Of a stretch of DNA of 64,000 nucleotides, positions 1 to 11,906 are shown in pieces. The translations under genes were made by a program, and so were the position numbers. Each line of letters begins with the position of its first letter. Within the stretch, counting starts at the first letter, position 1. The notes below the pieces were generated by a model that saw nothing but the letters and a program-made list of their open reading frames with translations, ran no database searches and had not been told where the DNA came from. The stretch covers positions 335,352-399,351 of the forward strand of contig NZ_JACVPP010000001.1 in the NCBI RefSeq assembly GCF_018881815.1. The letters run 5' to 3'. Origin of the DNA: Polynucleobacter sp. MWH-HuK1 (GTDB lineage: Bacteria > Pseudomonadota > Gammaproteobacteria > Burkholderiales > Burkholderiaceae).

Positions 1-2727
<2,727 letters not shown>

Positions 2728-2924
2728 CTATAACGAGCACCATTGCTAGTACCTGTTACAGGTTTACTTCTACTTCTGACATGTTTGCCGTAATCCAAAC
2801 TTTAAGTACTATTTAAGAACTTTATAAAACTCGTTTGATATTACTGATTGATGATTCAATCTTTACCCTTATTACATTGTCAAACGCACTCTCAAAGATA
2901 CGTTTGACACTTTGCTTACTCAAA

Positions 2925-2939
2925 TTTTTAAAGAACAGC
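2925..2939 (-). promoter_or_regulatory. boxA-like antitermination element in the 16S-23S spacer
   Basis: The reverse complement reads GCTGTTCTTTAAAAA, close to the boxA consensus TGCTCTTTAACA and to spacer boxA elements of betaproteobacteria. It lies between tRNA-Ala and 23S, where boxA normally recruits NusB-NusE for rRNA antitermination. The match is seen; the function is inferred from position. Confidence 0.6.
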
Positions 2940-2994
2940 CATAAATGGCAAAACTAAACAATTATTAAATCGCTTAGTTTTGACATTTATAAGT

Positions 2995-3070
2995 TGGTGG
3001 AGGATGACGGGATCGAACCGACGACCCCCTGCTTGCAAAGCAGGTGCTCTCCCAGCTGAGCTAATCCCCC
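2995..3070 (-). tRNA. tRNA-Ala (TGC)
   Basis: The 76-nt minus-strand sequence starts GGGGGATTAGCTCAG and ends with encoded CCA. The anticodon loop is CTTTGCAAG, giving anticodon TGC. It lies in the 16S-23S spacer beside tRNA-Ile, the standard arrangement of the spacer tRNA pair. Confidence 0.98.
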
Positions 3071-3098
3071 AACGTCCACTAAGTTTGTTTCTGGCTGG

Positions 3099-3175
3099 TG
3101 GTGGGTCTGGTAGGACTTGAACCTACGACCCCTGCGTTATCAACACAGTGCTCTAACCAGCTGAGCTACAGACCC
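3099..3175 (-). tRNA. tRNA-Ile (GAT)
   Basis: The 77-nt minus-strand sequence starts GGGTCTGTAGCTCAG and ends CCA. The anticodon loop TGTTGATAA gives GAT. It is the first spacer tRNA after 16S. Confidence 0.98.
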
Positions 3176-3230
3176 GTGGCTTTTATTGTCAACCGATAAG
3201 TGTGGGCACTATAGATCCAGCATCTTTCTC

Positions 3231-4766
<1,536 letters not shown>

Positions 4767-4920
4767 AATTCCTGTGATCCTTGCGGATCGTCGCACTCAT
4801 TCAAGAAATTGACTTGGTAATAAAACCAAATCTTTTTACTGTCTATGAGTACTATTTATTTACATCTGTCCCGAAGGACTGGATGCTTTCACTTAGTACC
4901 CACAATTATCGGTTGACTAA

Positions 4921-4935
4921 TTTTTAAAGAGGGCT
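4921..4935 (-). promoter_or_regulatory. boxA-like element in the rRNA leader
   Basis: The reverse complement reads AGCCCTCTTTAAAAA, matching the CTCTTTAA core of boxA. It lies between the rRNA promoter (4978-5006) and the 16S 5' end, the normal place for leader antitermination signals. A second element is in the 16S-23S spacer. Confidence 0.55.
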
Positions 4936-4977
4936 GAATTGTTTTGTATTTCAAATAACATTCAGCAGAGAGGTGAG

Positions 4978-5006
4978 ACTATAGCGCACTTATTTCGGGT
5001 CGTCAA
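4978..5006 (-). promoter_or_regulatory. Strong sigma70-type promoter of the rRNA operon
   Basis: On the minus strand TTGACG (5006-5001) is followed by exactly 17 bases and TATAGT (4983-4978). Transcription would start near 4971, about 200 nt before 16S. The upstream side (5007-5130) is very A/T-rich with A and T runs, as expected of an UP element. This stretch accounts for most of the 492-bp gap between 16S and the next gene. Confidence 0.85.
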
Positions 5007-5223
5007 CACCTTTCGTAGTCTTTTTCTTAAAAAAGGCAGGGTTTTTTCCTATTAAAAAAATTAATCCAATAAAAACAATGGCTTAGTTTTGAAAAAAAAT
5101 TTCAACTTTTTTCTTAAATTTCTATTTTTTTAGACTTTTTTGGCCTCAAGGAATGAATTCGGTTGATTTTTGATCACCAAACTCACTCCCTTATTGCGCA
5201 TATGCCACACATTAGGGAAAACC

Positions 5224-5252
5224 CTGAAAATTATTCCAATTCCTGCTAATAT
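5224..5252 (+). promoter_or_regulatory. Putative promoter of the GNAT gene
   Basis: CTGAAA at 5224-5229 and TAATAT at 5247-5252 are separated by 17 bases. The expected start site falls at or next to the ATG at 5259, so the transcript would be leaderless or nearly so. No Shine-Dalgarno sequence is visible before that ATG, which agrees with this reading. Confidence 0.45.
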
Positions 5253-5258
5253 ATTGCT

Positions 5259-5915
5259 ATGCACAATAAATTAGCGAATAGTTACTTACCTGCGAGCCCA
5301 TATTCGGCAGGGCAGGCTGTGCCCGTTCGCGAACTTCATGCAGGCTACAAAGAAGAGATATTGCATCATCTACTACAGCTAAATGAAGAAGATAGGCGCT
5401 TACGCTTTGGGACTCAAACCCCTGATGAAGTCATTCGTCACTATGTAAAGCACTTAGATTTCAACAAAGATGCCATTTTCGGAGTGTTTGATTTGGATCT
5501 AAAGCTCATTGGCATGGCTCATTTGGCCTACTTACCAGAGCATAAGGGGCAACCACGATCCGCTGAATTTGGTGTGTCAGTACTGCCAGATGGACGCTCT
5601 CAGGGCCTTGGGACAGCACTATTGCAGCGTTCTGCCGTGCACTCACGCAATACCCGGATTGAAACGCTTTATGTTCACTGCCTTGCAAACAATAAGGCAA
5701 TGATGCACTTAGCACAAAAGGCTGGGATGACGGTTGAATACGCCTATGGCGATGCCGACGCTTGCCTTAAATTGCCACCCGCAAGTCCTGCAACCATTGT
5801 GGAAGAAGCCGCAAACGAGCAATGGGCTGATTTGGATTACGAGCTAAAGAAAAACCTCAAACACTCCAATCAAGCATGGTGGTGGTTCTTAGGTAGGCCT
5901 GGACTCGCGCGTTAA
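5259..5915 (+). CDS. GNAT family N-acetyltransferase
   Basis: This 218-residue protein has a GNAT fold. Motif A, the acetyl-CoA pyrophosphate loop, reads GRSQGLGTALL at about residues 112-122. The following segment CLANNKAMMHLAQKAGM (about 141-157) fits motif B. GNAT enzymes transfer an acetyl group from acetyl-CoA to an amine; the substrate cannot be read from sequence. The N-terminal 20 residues and the basic C-terminal tail after about residue 175 lie outside the core. The gene is transcribed away from the rRNA operon and converges on the cytochrome gene at 5927. The ATG at 5259 has no clear ribosome-binding site and sits just after a plausible -10 element, so translation may be leaderless. 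Confidence 0.85.
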   Translation: MHNKLANSYLPASPYSAGQAVPVRELHAGYKEEILHHLLQLNEEDRRLRFGTQTPDEVIRHYVKHLDFNKDAIFGVFDLDLKLIGMAHLAYLPEHKGQPRSAEFGVSVLPDGRSQGLGTALLQRSAVHSRNTRIETLYVHCLANNKAMMHLAQKAGMTVEYAYGDADACLKLPPASPATIVEEAANEQWADLDYELKKNLKHSNQAWWWFLGRPGLAR

Positions 5916-5926
5916 TTAATTCTGCA

Positions 5927-6283
5927 TTAATTTTTGTTGGGTGCGCCACGCAATATCCAGCTAGCTAATGTAGATAAATCTTCATCATTCAGTTTTGTGT
6001 TCGCCGGCATAGGCACCACACCCCAAGATCCAGATCCACCTTTGGCGATTTTATTTTTTAAAAATGCTTGGGCTTTTGGATCGCCCTTATATTTTTCTGC
6101 AATCGCTTGAAAGCTTGGGCCAACAATTTTTTTATTAATTGCATGACAACCTAAGCATGCATTTTGTTTTGCAATTGCAAATGCTTTTTCATCTTCAGTA
6201 GTTGCTTGTGCGAAAGACATAAAGCAAGCGAACGCTGGAAACAAAAATAATATTTTTACAGACGCTCGCTTTTTAAACATCAA
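5927..6283 (-). CDS. Small periplasmic class I cytochrome c
   Basis: The 118-residue protein has an N-terminal signal peptide (basic start, hydrophobic 10-24, likely cut after AQA near 27). One haem-attachment motif CLGCH lies at 43-47. A candidate axial methionine is in VPMPAN (about 92), as in cytochrome c551/c552-type electron carriers. It should shuttle electrons in the periplasm; its partner oxidase or dehydrogenase is not in the window. It is followed upstream by the BON lipoprotein gene 14 bases away on the same strand, so the two may be cotranscribed. Confidence 0.88.
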   Translation of the reverse strand: MMFKKRASVKILFLFPAFACFMSFAQATTEDEKAFAIAKQNACLGCHAINKKIVGPSFQAIAEKYKGDPKAQAFLKNKIAKGGSGSWGVVPMPANTKLNDEDLSTLASWILRGAPNKN

Positions 6284-6297
6284 CAGCCTTCAATAAA

Positions 6298-6948
6298 TTA
6301 CTGAAATTTTGGTGGGCTGCTAGGTTGTGTTTGATCGGCCTTGCCTTGTTTTTCTAGGCGCACCTTTTCTTCTTGAGAAATGATGTCGAAGTAAACATAA
6401 ACATCTTTAACGCCGTTTGTATTGCTGGCTACTTTCTTGGCAATATCCGCCTCGTTTTGCGTCAAGATGCCCATAAGATAAACGCTACTTCCTTCAGCAA
6501 CTATCGTCATAGAATTCGATGGCAATTGATCGGTAAAGATCATTTGGGTTTTGATTTTTGATTCGAGATAAGAATCATTTGCGCGAGCTGTGTAACTACT
6601 GTTCGGCCCAATAATTAATTCATTAAATACAGAACGTGCATTCTTCATGGCCTTAACGTAGGCGCCGGCTTCACCCTTAATATCGGCGTCCTTAACTTCT
6701 CCAGTCAGTAAGACCTTTTGATTAAACGATGTGACGTTAATGTGTGCGCTATCTCCGAATTTCTTCGCCAGTGCGTTTCCTGCCTCTAGCTCAATCCCTT
6801 TATCGATAGCTTGTACACCAGGTGTGCGGCGATCTGCAAGAACAGCAGACCCAGCTGCAACACCGCCTACTGCGAGCACTCCACATGCTGTCACCTGAGC
6901 TGCAATTAACAACACAACAAATAACTTGGCGATAGAGGAAGGTTTCAT
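6298..6948 (-). CDS. BON-domain outer-membrane lipoprotein (DolP/YraP-like)
   Basis: The 216-residue protein has a lipoprotein signal ending in QVTAC, with the lipidated cysteine at residue 22. Two BON-like domains follow at roughly 47-115 and 125-193, with the typical VxLxGxV-type strands (VLLTGEV, VYLMGIL). In E. coli DolP is a dual-BON lipoprotein that supports outer-membrane integrity and is encoded next to the DiaA-type SIS gene. The same neighbour order occurs here, with the SIS gene immediately upstream on the same strand, which supports the assignment. The tail after 195 is charged and proline-rich. Confidence 0.85.
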   Translation of the reverse strand: MKPSSIAKLFVVLLIAAQVTACGVLAVGGVAAGSAVLADRRTPGVQAIDKGIELEAGNALAKKFGDSAHINVTSFNQKVLLTGEVKDADIKGEAGAYVKAMKNARSVFNELIIGPNSSYTARANDSYLESKIKTQMIFTDQLPSNSMTIVAEGSSVYLMGILTQNEADIAKKVASNTNGVKDVYVYFDIISQEEKVRLEKQGKADQTQPSSPPKFQ

Positions 6949-6981
6949 TGGGATATTTTCTGTGTTGTGTATCTGTAAATT

Positions 6982-7602
6982 TTAGTCGAGCAAAACATGA
7001 TCAACTCCATCGCACAAGGAGTGCAGTAAAACTAGGTGGGTCTCCTGAATGCGCGCAGTTCGAGTTGATGGGGCGCATAAATGAATATCATCTTTATCTA
7101 ACAATTGCGCAATTTTTCCACCACCATTTCCGGTCAACGCAATAATTCTGATGCCCATCTTTTTTGCAGCTTCAATTGCTTTAACAACGTTCTTTGAGTT
7201 TCCAGAAGTTGAAATTCCCAAAAGAATGTCGCCCTTTTTTCCAAGCCCGCGAACTTGCTTGCTGAAAACTTCGTCATAGCTGTAATCATTTCCAACCGCA
7301 GTCAGAATAGAGGTGTCGGTTGTCAAAGCAATCGCCGCCAACTCTTGACGCTCTCTCTCAAACCGACCGATTAACTCAGCGGCAAAGTGTTGGGCATCGG
7401 CAGCAGAGCCGCCATTGCCGCAAGCCATGACCTTACCGCCGGCGCGCAAACATTCCACCATTGCTAATACGCCTAAAGCAACAGAGTCGGGTAACACTTT
7501 CTCAGCCTCTTGCTTTACCGCAATGCTATCAAGAAAATGCTGGGAGGCGCGCCTACGTAAACGTTCATTAATATCTTTATCCATATCAATATTATGCGCC
7601 AA
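6982..7602 (-). CDS. gmhA: SIS-domain phosphoheptose isomerase / DiaA-like protein
   Basis: The 206-residue protein is a single SIS domain. It contains GNGGSAADAQHFAAEL (62-77), STSGNSKN (131-138) and QETHLVLLHSLCDGVDH near the C-terminus. These match the GmhA/DiaA family, including the acidic residue and histidine used by sedoheptulose-7-phosphate isomerase. GmhA makes a precursor of ADP-heptose for lipopolysaccharide, while DiaA binds DnaA. The families are close, and context beside a DolP-like lipoprotein and rsmI fits DiaA as well. The first six residues may be extra, since a second ATG lies at codon 7. It is divergent from rsmI. Confidence 0.8.
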   Translation of the reverse strand: MAHNIDMDKDINERLRRRASQHFLDSIAVKQEAEKVLPDSVALGVLAMVECLRAGGKVMACGNGGSAADAQHFAAELIGRFERERQELAAIALTTDTSILTAVGNDYSYDEVFSKQVRGLGKKGDILLGISTSGNSKNVVKAIEAAKKMGIRIIALTGNGGGKIAQLLDKDDIHLCAPSTRTARIQETHLVLLHSLCDGVDHVLLD

Positions 7603-7687
7603 AGAAAGTCCAATTTCAGCGGCAATAGGCTCATTTCAAAAGCAACGTATTCTCTTGCTAATTACTTAACTTTTTCAGGCAAACCCC

Positions 7688-8581
7688 ATGGAACTTGGCT
7701 CATTTGATTTTTTAAAGCAGCAGGATTTGCCTGCTGGGGCTCTTTACATGGTGGCCACACCTATCGGAAATTTGGGTGACATTACTTTACGCGCCCTACA
7801 CGTATTAAATGCAGTGGATGGAATTGCCTGTGAAGACACTCGGCATAGCGCGGCATTACTCCAGCAATTTGGCATACATAAAAAATGTTTAGCGCTTCAT
7901 GAGCATAATGAAATCAGTGGGGCTCAAACAGTTATTCAGCATCTCACCAACGGCGAGCGTTGGGCCTACATCTCAGACGCGGGCACACCGGGTGTTTCTG
8001 ACCCCGGATCAAGACTGGTAAGTGAAGTTCAAAAAGCTGGGTTACGGGCAATACCTATTCCTGGTGCAAGCGCAGTGTCTGGAGCGATTTCAGCGGCAGG
8101 ATCTGTGATGCATGGCTCAGAAGGTCGATTTCAGTTTTTAGGTTTTTGGCCCAACAAAACAAAAGATCGCGACACCTTCTTGCAAGATATTTCTAGTAGC
8201 AAAAAAGCAAGCATCTTTTTTGAATCACCACATCACATCAAAGAGACATTGCTGTTATTAGCAAATCATCTAGAGCCCGATCGTCAGCTTTTGATTTGTC
8301 GTGAACTAACCAAAAAATTTGAAGAGATTGTTTCACTTGAGGCGCGCAAAGTTGGCAGCTGGCTTGCAAGCGCAGAGAGCCTTAAAGGCGAATTTGTAAT
8401 TGTGGTTGCAGGCCGTCCAGCCAAAGGCGATGAGGCACCCGAGCATGCATCGCTATTGTTGTGGGCAAATGCGCTAAGCCCTTATATGGGTAGCAAAGAA
8501 ATTGCCGCCGTCCTCTCACAAACTCTAGGTCTCACAAAAAAAGAGGCCTATCAAATTGCCTTAGATGCAAAAAACGAATAA
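7688..8581 (+). CDS. rsmI: 16S rRNA (cytidine-1402-2'-O)-methyltransferase
   Basis: The 297-residue protein belongs to the tetrapyrrole-methylase-like RsmI family. Diagnostic segments are TPIGNLGDIT (24-33), EDTR (49-52) and SDAGTPGVSDPG (96-107). The enzyme 2'-O-methylates C1402 in the decoding centre of 16S rRNA using S-adenosylmethionine. About 18 residues precede the usual family start, so a downstream start at Met21 is possible. In many proteobacteria a yraN gene sits between rsmI and the SIS gene. Here the two are divergent with 85 bp between them and no yraN. A terminator follows at 8591. Confidence 0.95.
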   Translation: MELGSFDFLKQQDLPAGALYMVATPIGNLGDITLRALHVLNAVDGIACEDTRHSAALLQQFGIHKKCLALHEHNEISGAQTVIQHLTNGERWAYISDAGTPGVSDPGSRLVSEVQKAGLRAIPIPGASAVSGAISAAGSVMHGSEGRFQFLGFWPNKTKDRDTFLQDISSSKKASIFFESPHHIKETLLLLANHLEPDRQLLICRELTKKFEEIVSLEARKVGSWLASAESLKGEFVIVVAGRPAKGDEAPEHASLLLWANALSPYMGSKEIAAVLSQTLGLTKKEAYQIALDAKNE

Positions 8582-8590
8582 GCAAAAATA

Positions 8591-8615
8591 AAAAGCTGGC
8601 ATGTAGCCAGCTTTT
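8591..8615. terminator. Bidirectional Rho-independent terminator
   Basis: A perfect 10-bp stem (8591-8600 with 8606-8615, core AGCTGGC/GCCAGCT) encloses the loop ATGTA. The flanking A and T runs serve as U-tract on both strands. It lies between the convergent rsmI and cytochrome genes. Confidence 0.85.
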
Positions 8616-8632
8616 AGATAAGTACAAAAAAA

Positions 8633-9124
8633 TTATTTAGCGGCAGGTGCTTTTGGCTCTGGTAATTTGCCACCAGCAGAATTTGCCAAATACACAACTG
8701 CGCGACCTAACTCGTAGTCACTCACATCAGCAGGAGCGGCGCCACCACGAGCAGGCATAGCGCCTTTGCCTTTAATTACAGAGGTTAGCAAGCCGTCATA
8801 GCCCTTATCTAAACGTGAAGCCCATGAACCGGCGTCACCAAATTTTGGGGCACCTGCAGCACCGCTTGCATGACATGCGGCGCAAACCGCCTTATAAACT
8901 TGCTCCCCTGTTTGAAGCTCTTTAGGGGTGCTAGCGTCTTTAAAATTTAACTGGGCTACTGGCTTGATCAATTGCTCGGCACTTGCAGACGAATCGCTAC
9001 GCTTGCCATTGTTTACAAAAACCATTAGCAACAAAATGATGATGAGTGGCACAAAAAAGCTTGCAAACACCATGATGATGAGTTGTTTTGGGGACTTAAT
9101 CAGACTTCCGTGCTCGTTGCTCAT
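8633..9124 (-). CDS. Membrane-anchored c-type cytochrome (cytochrome c5 family)
   Basis: The 163-residue protein has one uncleaved-looking transmembrane helix at about 14-37, then a periplasmic linker and one cytochrome c domain. The haem motif is CAACH at 81-85. The candidate axial methionine is in GAMPARGG (about 123), typical of cytochrome c5/CycB-type carriers. An alanine/proline-rich tail ends the protein. It probably transfers electrons at the periplasmic face of the inner membrane. It is a single gene, converging on rsmI across a terminator. Confidence 0.9.
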   Translation of the reverse strand: MSNEHGSLIKSPKQLIIMVFASFFVPLIIILLLMVFVNNGKRSDSSASAEQLIKPVAQLNFKDASTPKELQTGEQVYKAVCAACHASGAAGAPKFGDAGSWASRLDKGYDGLLTSVIKGKGAMPARGGAAPADVSDYELGRAVVYLANSAGGKLPEPKAPAAK

Positions 9125-9227
9125 AAGAATTTATCGTTTGACGGGTTTTAGGGTTGTTTTGCCGTGATTATAACTAGAGAGTAGGGTTATAGGCACTTAC
9201 AATAGACGGGTGGCCAGATTTTCACTG

Positions 9228-9303
9228 GCGCCCGTAGCTCAGTGGATAGAGTATTGGCCTCCGAAGCCAAGGGTCGCAGGTTCGATTCCTGCCGGGCGCG
9301 CCA
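9228..9303 (+). tRNA. tRNA-Arg (CCG)
   Basis: The 76-nt cloverleaf has acceptor GCGCCCG pairing with CGGGCGC and an encoded CCA. The anticodon stem-loop TTGGC-CTCCGAA-GCCAA gives anticodon CCG. It stands alone between the membrane cytochrome and the desaturase. No integrase lies beside it. Confidence 0.98.
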
Positions 9304-9385
9304 AAAACAAAGGGGTTTTTGACTTACATCATGCGAAAAATTGCGAAAACCGCTATCATTTGCACCTAACTTATTGATTCTTATC

Positions 9386-10528
9386 GTGTCTACACATCTA
9401 AATTCCGCCCTTTCAGAGCCATCATTGACTAACCCTTTGCCGCCAGAGGCGCCATTGCCGCATCGAAAAATCATTCGAAGCTGGTTAATTCCAATGGCAC
9501 AAGGCGAAACAGGGCGCGCAGTCATGCTCCTAGTAGTTGATGCCCTTTTATGGCTTGGCTGTATCGCTGGAACCATATTTGTTGAAAGCATTCTGCTAAA
9601 AATCGTTTTTGGTGTTATCGCAGGGTTTGTAACAGGTCGCATCTTTATTTTGGGTCATGATGCATGTCACCAAAGCTACACGCCCAATCGTGAGCTTAAT
9701 AAAATATTGGGTCGCATTGCGTTCTTGCCGTCACTCACACCATATAGCCTGTGGGATGTTGGGCATAACGTTGTGCATCACGGACAAACAAATCTGAAGG
9801 GCTTTGACTTCGTTTGGGCGCCGTTATCAAAATCAGAATACGACGCCCTTCCCTCATGGCGTAAGGCTTTAGAGCGCCTTTATCGCAGCGGCTGGGGGCC
9901 TGTTTTATACTACTTAATTGAAATTTGGTGGAGACGAGAGTACTTCCCAAATGCAAAAAACAAACCTGGTGATCGCCCAATTTTCCTAAAAGATAATTTG
10001 CTTGTTACCGCATTTGCGATTGTTTGGATTGCTTGCTTAATAGCTGGCGCTTTCGCAACTGATCAATCAATTTGGATTGGCTTAATCACTGGTTTCGCGG
10101 TTCCATTCTTGTTCTGGAACGGCATGATCGGTTTTGTGGTCTACGTTCATCACACCCATCCAAAGGTCTCTTGGTACGACAAGAAATCTGAGTGGTTGCG
10201 CGCTCAGCCATTTGTATCAACAACAGTGCATCTGACTTTTAACTGGATTTGGGGCAAATTGATGCACCACATCATGGAGCACACAGCGCACCACGTAGAC
10301 ATGAGCGTGCCCCTTTATCGCCTGCCAGAAGCCCAGCAAACGCTTGAAACCATCCTTCCAGAGCGTATTTTTGTACAAAAGTTCTCTTGGAGCTGGTATT
10401 TCGATACTGCCCGCAAATGCAAGCTCTATGACTTCGAAAACAAGGCTTGGCTAGATTTTGATGGCAATAAGACGGCTGATTCAGTCCGAGTTGTGCTCAG
10501 CCCTGCTCCAGCGGGACAAAACGGGTAA
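9386..10528 (+). CDS. Membrane fatty acid desaturase
   Basis: From the GTG at 9386 the protein is 380 residues. The three histidine clusters of membrane di-iron desaturases are present: HDACH (about 91-95), HNVVHH (127-132) and HTAHH (299-303). Hydrophobic spans lie between them at about 45-90 and 205-255. Such enzymes insert a double bond into acyl chains using oxygen and an electron donor, adjusting membrane fluidity. The regiospecificity is not readable. The open frame extends upstream to a TTG at 9341 but contains no ATG there. GTG 9386 is preferred because it removes a segment without family character; there is no strong Shine-Dalgarno for either. Confidence 0.88.
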   Translation: MSTHLNSALSEPSLTNPLPPEAPLPHRKIIRSWLIPMAQGETGRAVMLLVVDALLWLGCIAGTIFVESILLKIVFGVIAGFVTGRIFILGHDACHQSYTPNRELNKILGRIAFLPSLTPYSLWDVGHNVVHHGQTNLKGFDFVWAPLSKSEYDALPSWRKALERLYRSGWGPVLYYLIEIWWRREYFPNAKNKPGDRPIFLKDNLLVTAFAIVWIACLIAGAFATDQSIWIGLITGFAVPFLFWNGMIGFVVYVHHTHPKVSWYDKKSEWLRAQPFVSTTVHLTFNWIWGKLMHHIMEHTAHHVDMSVPLYRLPEAQQTLETILPERIFVQKFSWSWYFDTARKCKLYDFENKAWLDFDGNKTADSVRVVLSPAPAGQNG

Positions 10529-10568
10529 AATAGATCACTGTATAAGATTTGCCTTACCCGGATTGCCC

Positions 10569-10754
10569 ATGACTACCTCGACTCCAGCAGCTACCCAAGA
10601 AACTTCTCAGAGCCTTAAATTTTGCTCTTCTTGCAGCCGTGAAAAACGACTTGAGGGTGGCACATGGATTCCAACCAGCAATCGCAAGCAACGCTGGATC
10701 TGTGCTAGTTGTTTATACAACCGCACACACCGTACCGGTTCTGCAAAAACCTAA
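10569..10754 (+). CDS. Small zinc-ribbon protein of unknown function
   Basis: The 61-residue protein has two CxxC knuckles, CSSC at 19-22 and CASC at 45-48. They are separated by a basic segment rich in K and R. This spacing fits a treble-clef or zinc-ribbon fold. It starts at ATG 10569, 40 bp after the desaturase stop, on the same strand, so cotranscription is likely. I do not recognise a named family. A nucleic-acid- or protein-binding adaptor role would be a guess. Confidence 0.7.
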   Translation: MTTSTPAATQETSQSLKFCSSCSREKRLEGGTWIPTSNRKQRWICASCLYNRTHRTGSAKT

Positions 10755-10774
10755 ACTCACCTGAAGTAAAAGTT

Positions 10775-11419
10775 TTAAGCGCCATCCCCAACATAGGGAT
10801 TCGTTTTTCGCTCCTGGCCAAATGTTGACATTGGTCCATGGCCCGGCACAAACTGCACATCATCACCCAGTGGCCACAATTTAGTTTTAATCGCATTAAT
10901 TAAATCCGCATGATTACCGCGCGGAAAATCCGTCCTACCAATTGAGCCGGCGAATAAGACGTCGCCAACAATTGCCAAACGATCTTCTTTGTCAAAAAAG
11001 ACTACGTGTCCTGGAGTGTGTCCAGGACAATGAAACACTTCCAAATCAACATTGCCAACTTTTACATGATCGCCATTATTCAACCAACGATTAGGCTCAA
11101 AAACTTTGGCATGTCCAAAACCAAAACGCACTGTTTGCTCTGGTAATTGATCAATCCAAAATCGCTCGTCTTCCTGCGGCCCCTCAATAGGCACACCCAG
11201 CTGATCAGACAAGTCTTTAGCAGCTGCACAATGATCAAGATGCCCATGAGTTAGTAAGATCTTTTTAACGCTTCCACCCATCTGCTTAACTCCAGCGAGG
11301 ATCTTCTCAATATCTCCACCTGGATCTACCACCGCTGCATCGCCAGTTTCTTGGCAGACCAAGATAGAGCAATTTTGTTCATAAGGGGTAACCGGAACAA
11401 TTCCTAATTTGATTGGCAT
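10775..11419 (-). CDS. MBL-fold metallo-hydrolase (glyoxalase II-like)
   Basis: The 214-residue protein carries the full metallo-beta-lactamase signature. THGHLDH lies at 57-63, CPGHTPGH at 131-138, the bridging aspartate in GDVLF near 153 and GHGP at 193-196. It lacks the C-terminal glyoxalase II helix domain and is closest in layout to the YcbL-type subgroup. That subgroup hydrolyses thioesters such as S-lactoylglutathione, but its physiological substrate is uncertain. The gene is divergent from gcvH with 28-91 bp between them, depending on the gcvH start. Confidence 0.88.
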   Translation of the reverse strand: MPIKLGIVPVTPYEQNCSILVCQETGDAAVVDPGGDIEKILAGVKQMGGSVKKILLTHGHLDHCAAAKDLSDQLGVPIEGPQEDERFWIDQLPEQTVRFGFGHAKVFEPNRWLNNGDHVKVGNVDLEVFHCPGHTPGHVVFFDKEDRLAIVGDVLFAGSIGRTDFPRGNHADLINAIKTKLWPLGDDVQFVPGHGPMSTFGQERKTNPYVGDGA

Positions 11420-11510
11420 ATATAAATTAAGTGGATCAGACAGATAAATGAATTCGTTGAAAGAGCTAGTTTATGTGACTCAGCATAAAATGAGCTCAAA
11501 GGATAAAACA

Positions 11511-11903
11511 ATGAACAGCCAAGATACTTTTAAATTTGCAGAAACTCACGAATGGGCGGACCGAGAAGATGATGGCCTAATCTGGGTTGGCATTAGCAAC
11601 CACGCCCAAGAGGCTCTTGGTGATGTAATGTTCTTTCAGGCACCAAAGCTGGGCCAACAAGTAAAGCAGGGCGAAGCCATTGCAGTGATTGAATCAGTAA
11701 AAGCTGCGAGCGATATTCATGCGCCAGTGAGCGGTGAAATTGTTGCGCTCAATGCAGAGATAGATGCAGCACCTGAACTCGTAAATGAAAAGCCTTATGG
11801 CGTGTGGCTTTTCAAAATCAAACCCACATCTGATGACAGTCTTGCCACTGATTTAAGCCAGCTCTTAACTTTAGAAAAATATAACGCAGGCCCTGGAGCC
11901 TAA
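11511..11903 (+). CDS. gcvH: Glycine cleavage system H protein
   Basis: Starting at ATG 11511 the product is 130 residues, the normal size of H protein. An AAAGGA ribosome-binding site lies a few bases before this ATG. Upstream in-frame starts would add about 21 residues without family character. The lipoylation motif is in IESVKAASDI, with the lipoyl lysine at about 64. H protein carries the aminomethyl group between P and T proteins and can act in lipoyl relay. No gcvT or gcvP is next to it, which is unusual. It converges on priA with 3 bp between the stops. Confidence 0.92.
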   Translation: MNSQDTFKFAETHEWADREDDGLIWVGISNHAQEALGDVMFFQAPKLGQQVKQGEAIAVIESVKAASDIHAPVSGEIVALNAEIDAAPELVNEKPYGVWLFKIKPTSDDSLATDLSQLLTLEKYNAGPGA

Positions 11904-11906
11904 AAA

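Noticed and set aside
8928..9167. Plus-strand frame opposite the membrane cytochrome
   Set aside because: It is the shadow of the cytochrome gene, with no independent support.
9228..9303. tRNA-Arg as a second integration site
   Set aside because: Neighbouring genes are ordinary core genes and there is no integrase next to it.
11420..11510. Possible glycine riboswitch upstream of gcvH
   Set aside because: The 90-bp leader lacks the paired conserved aptamer helices.
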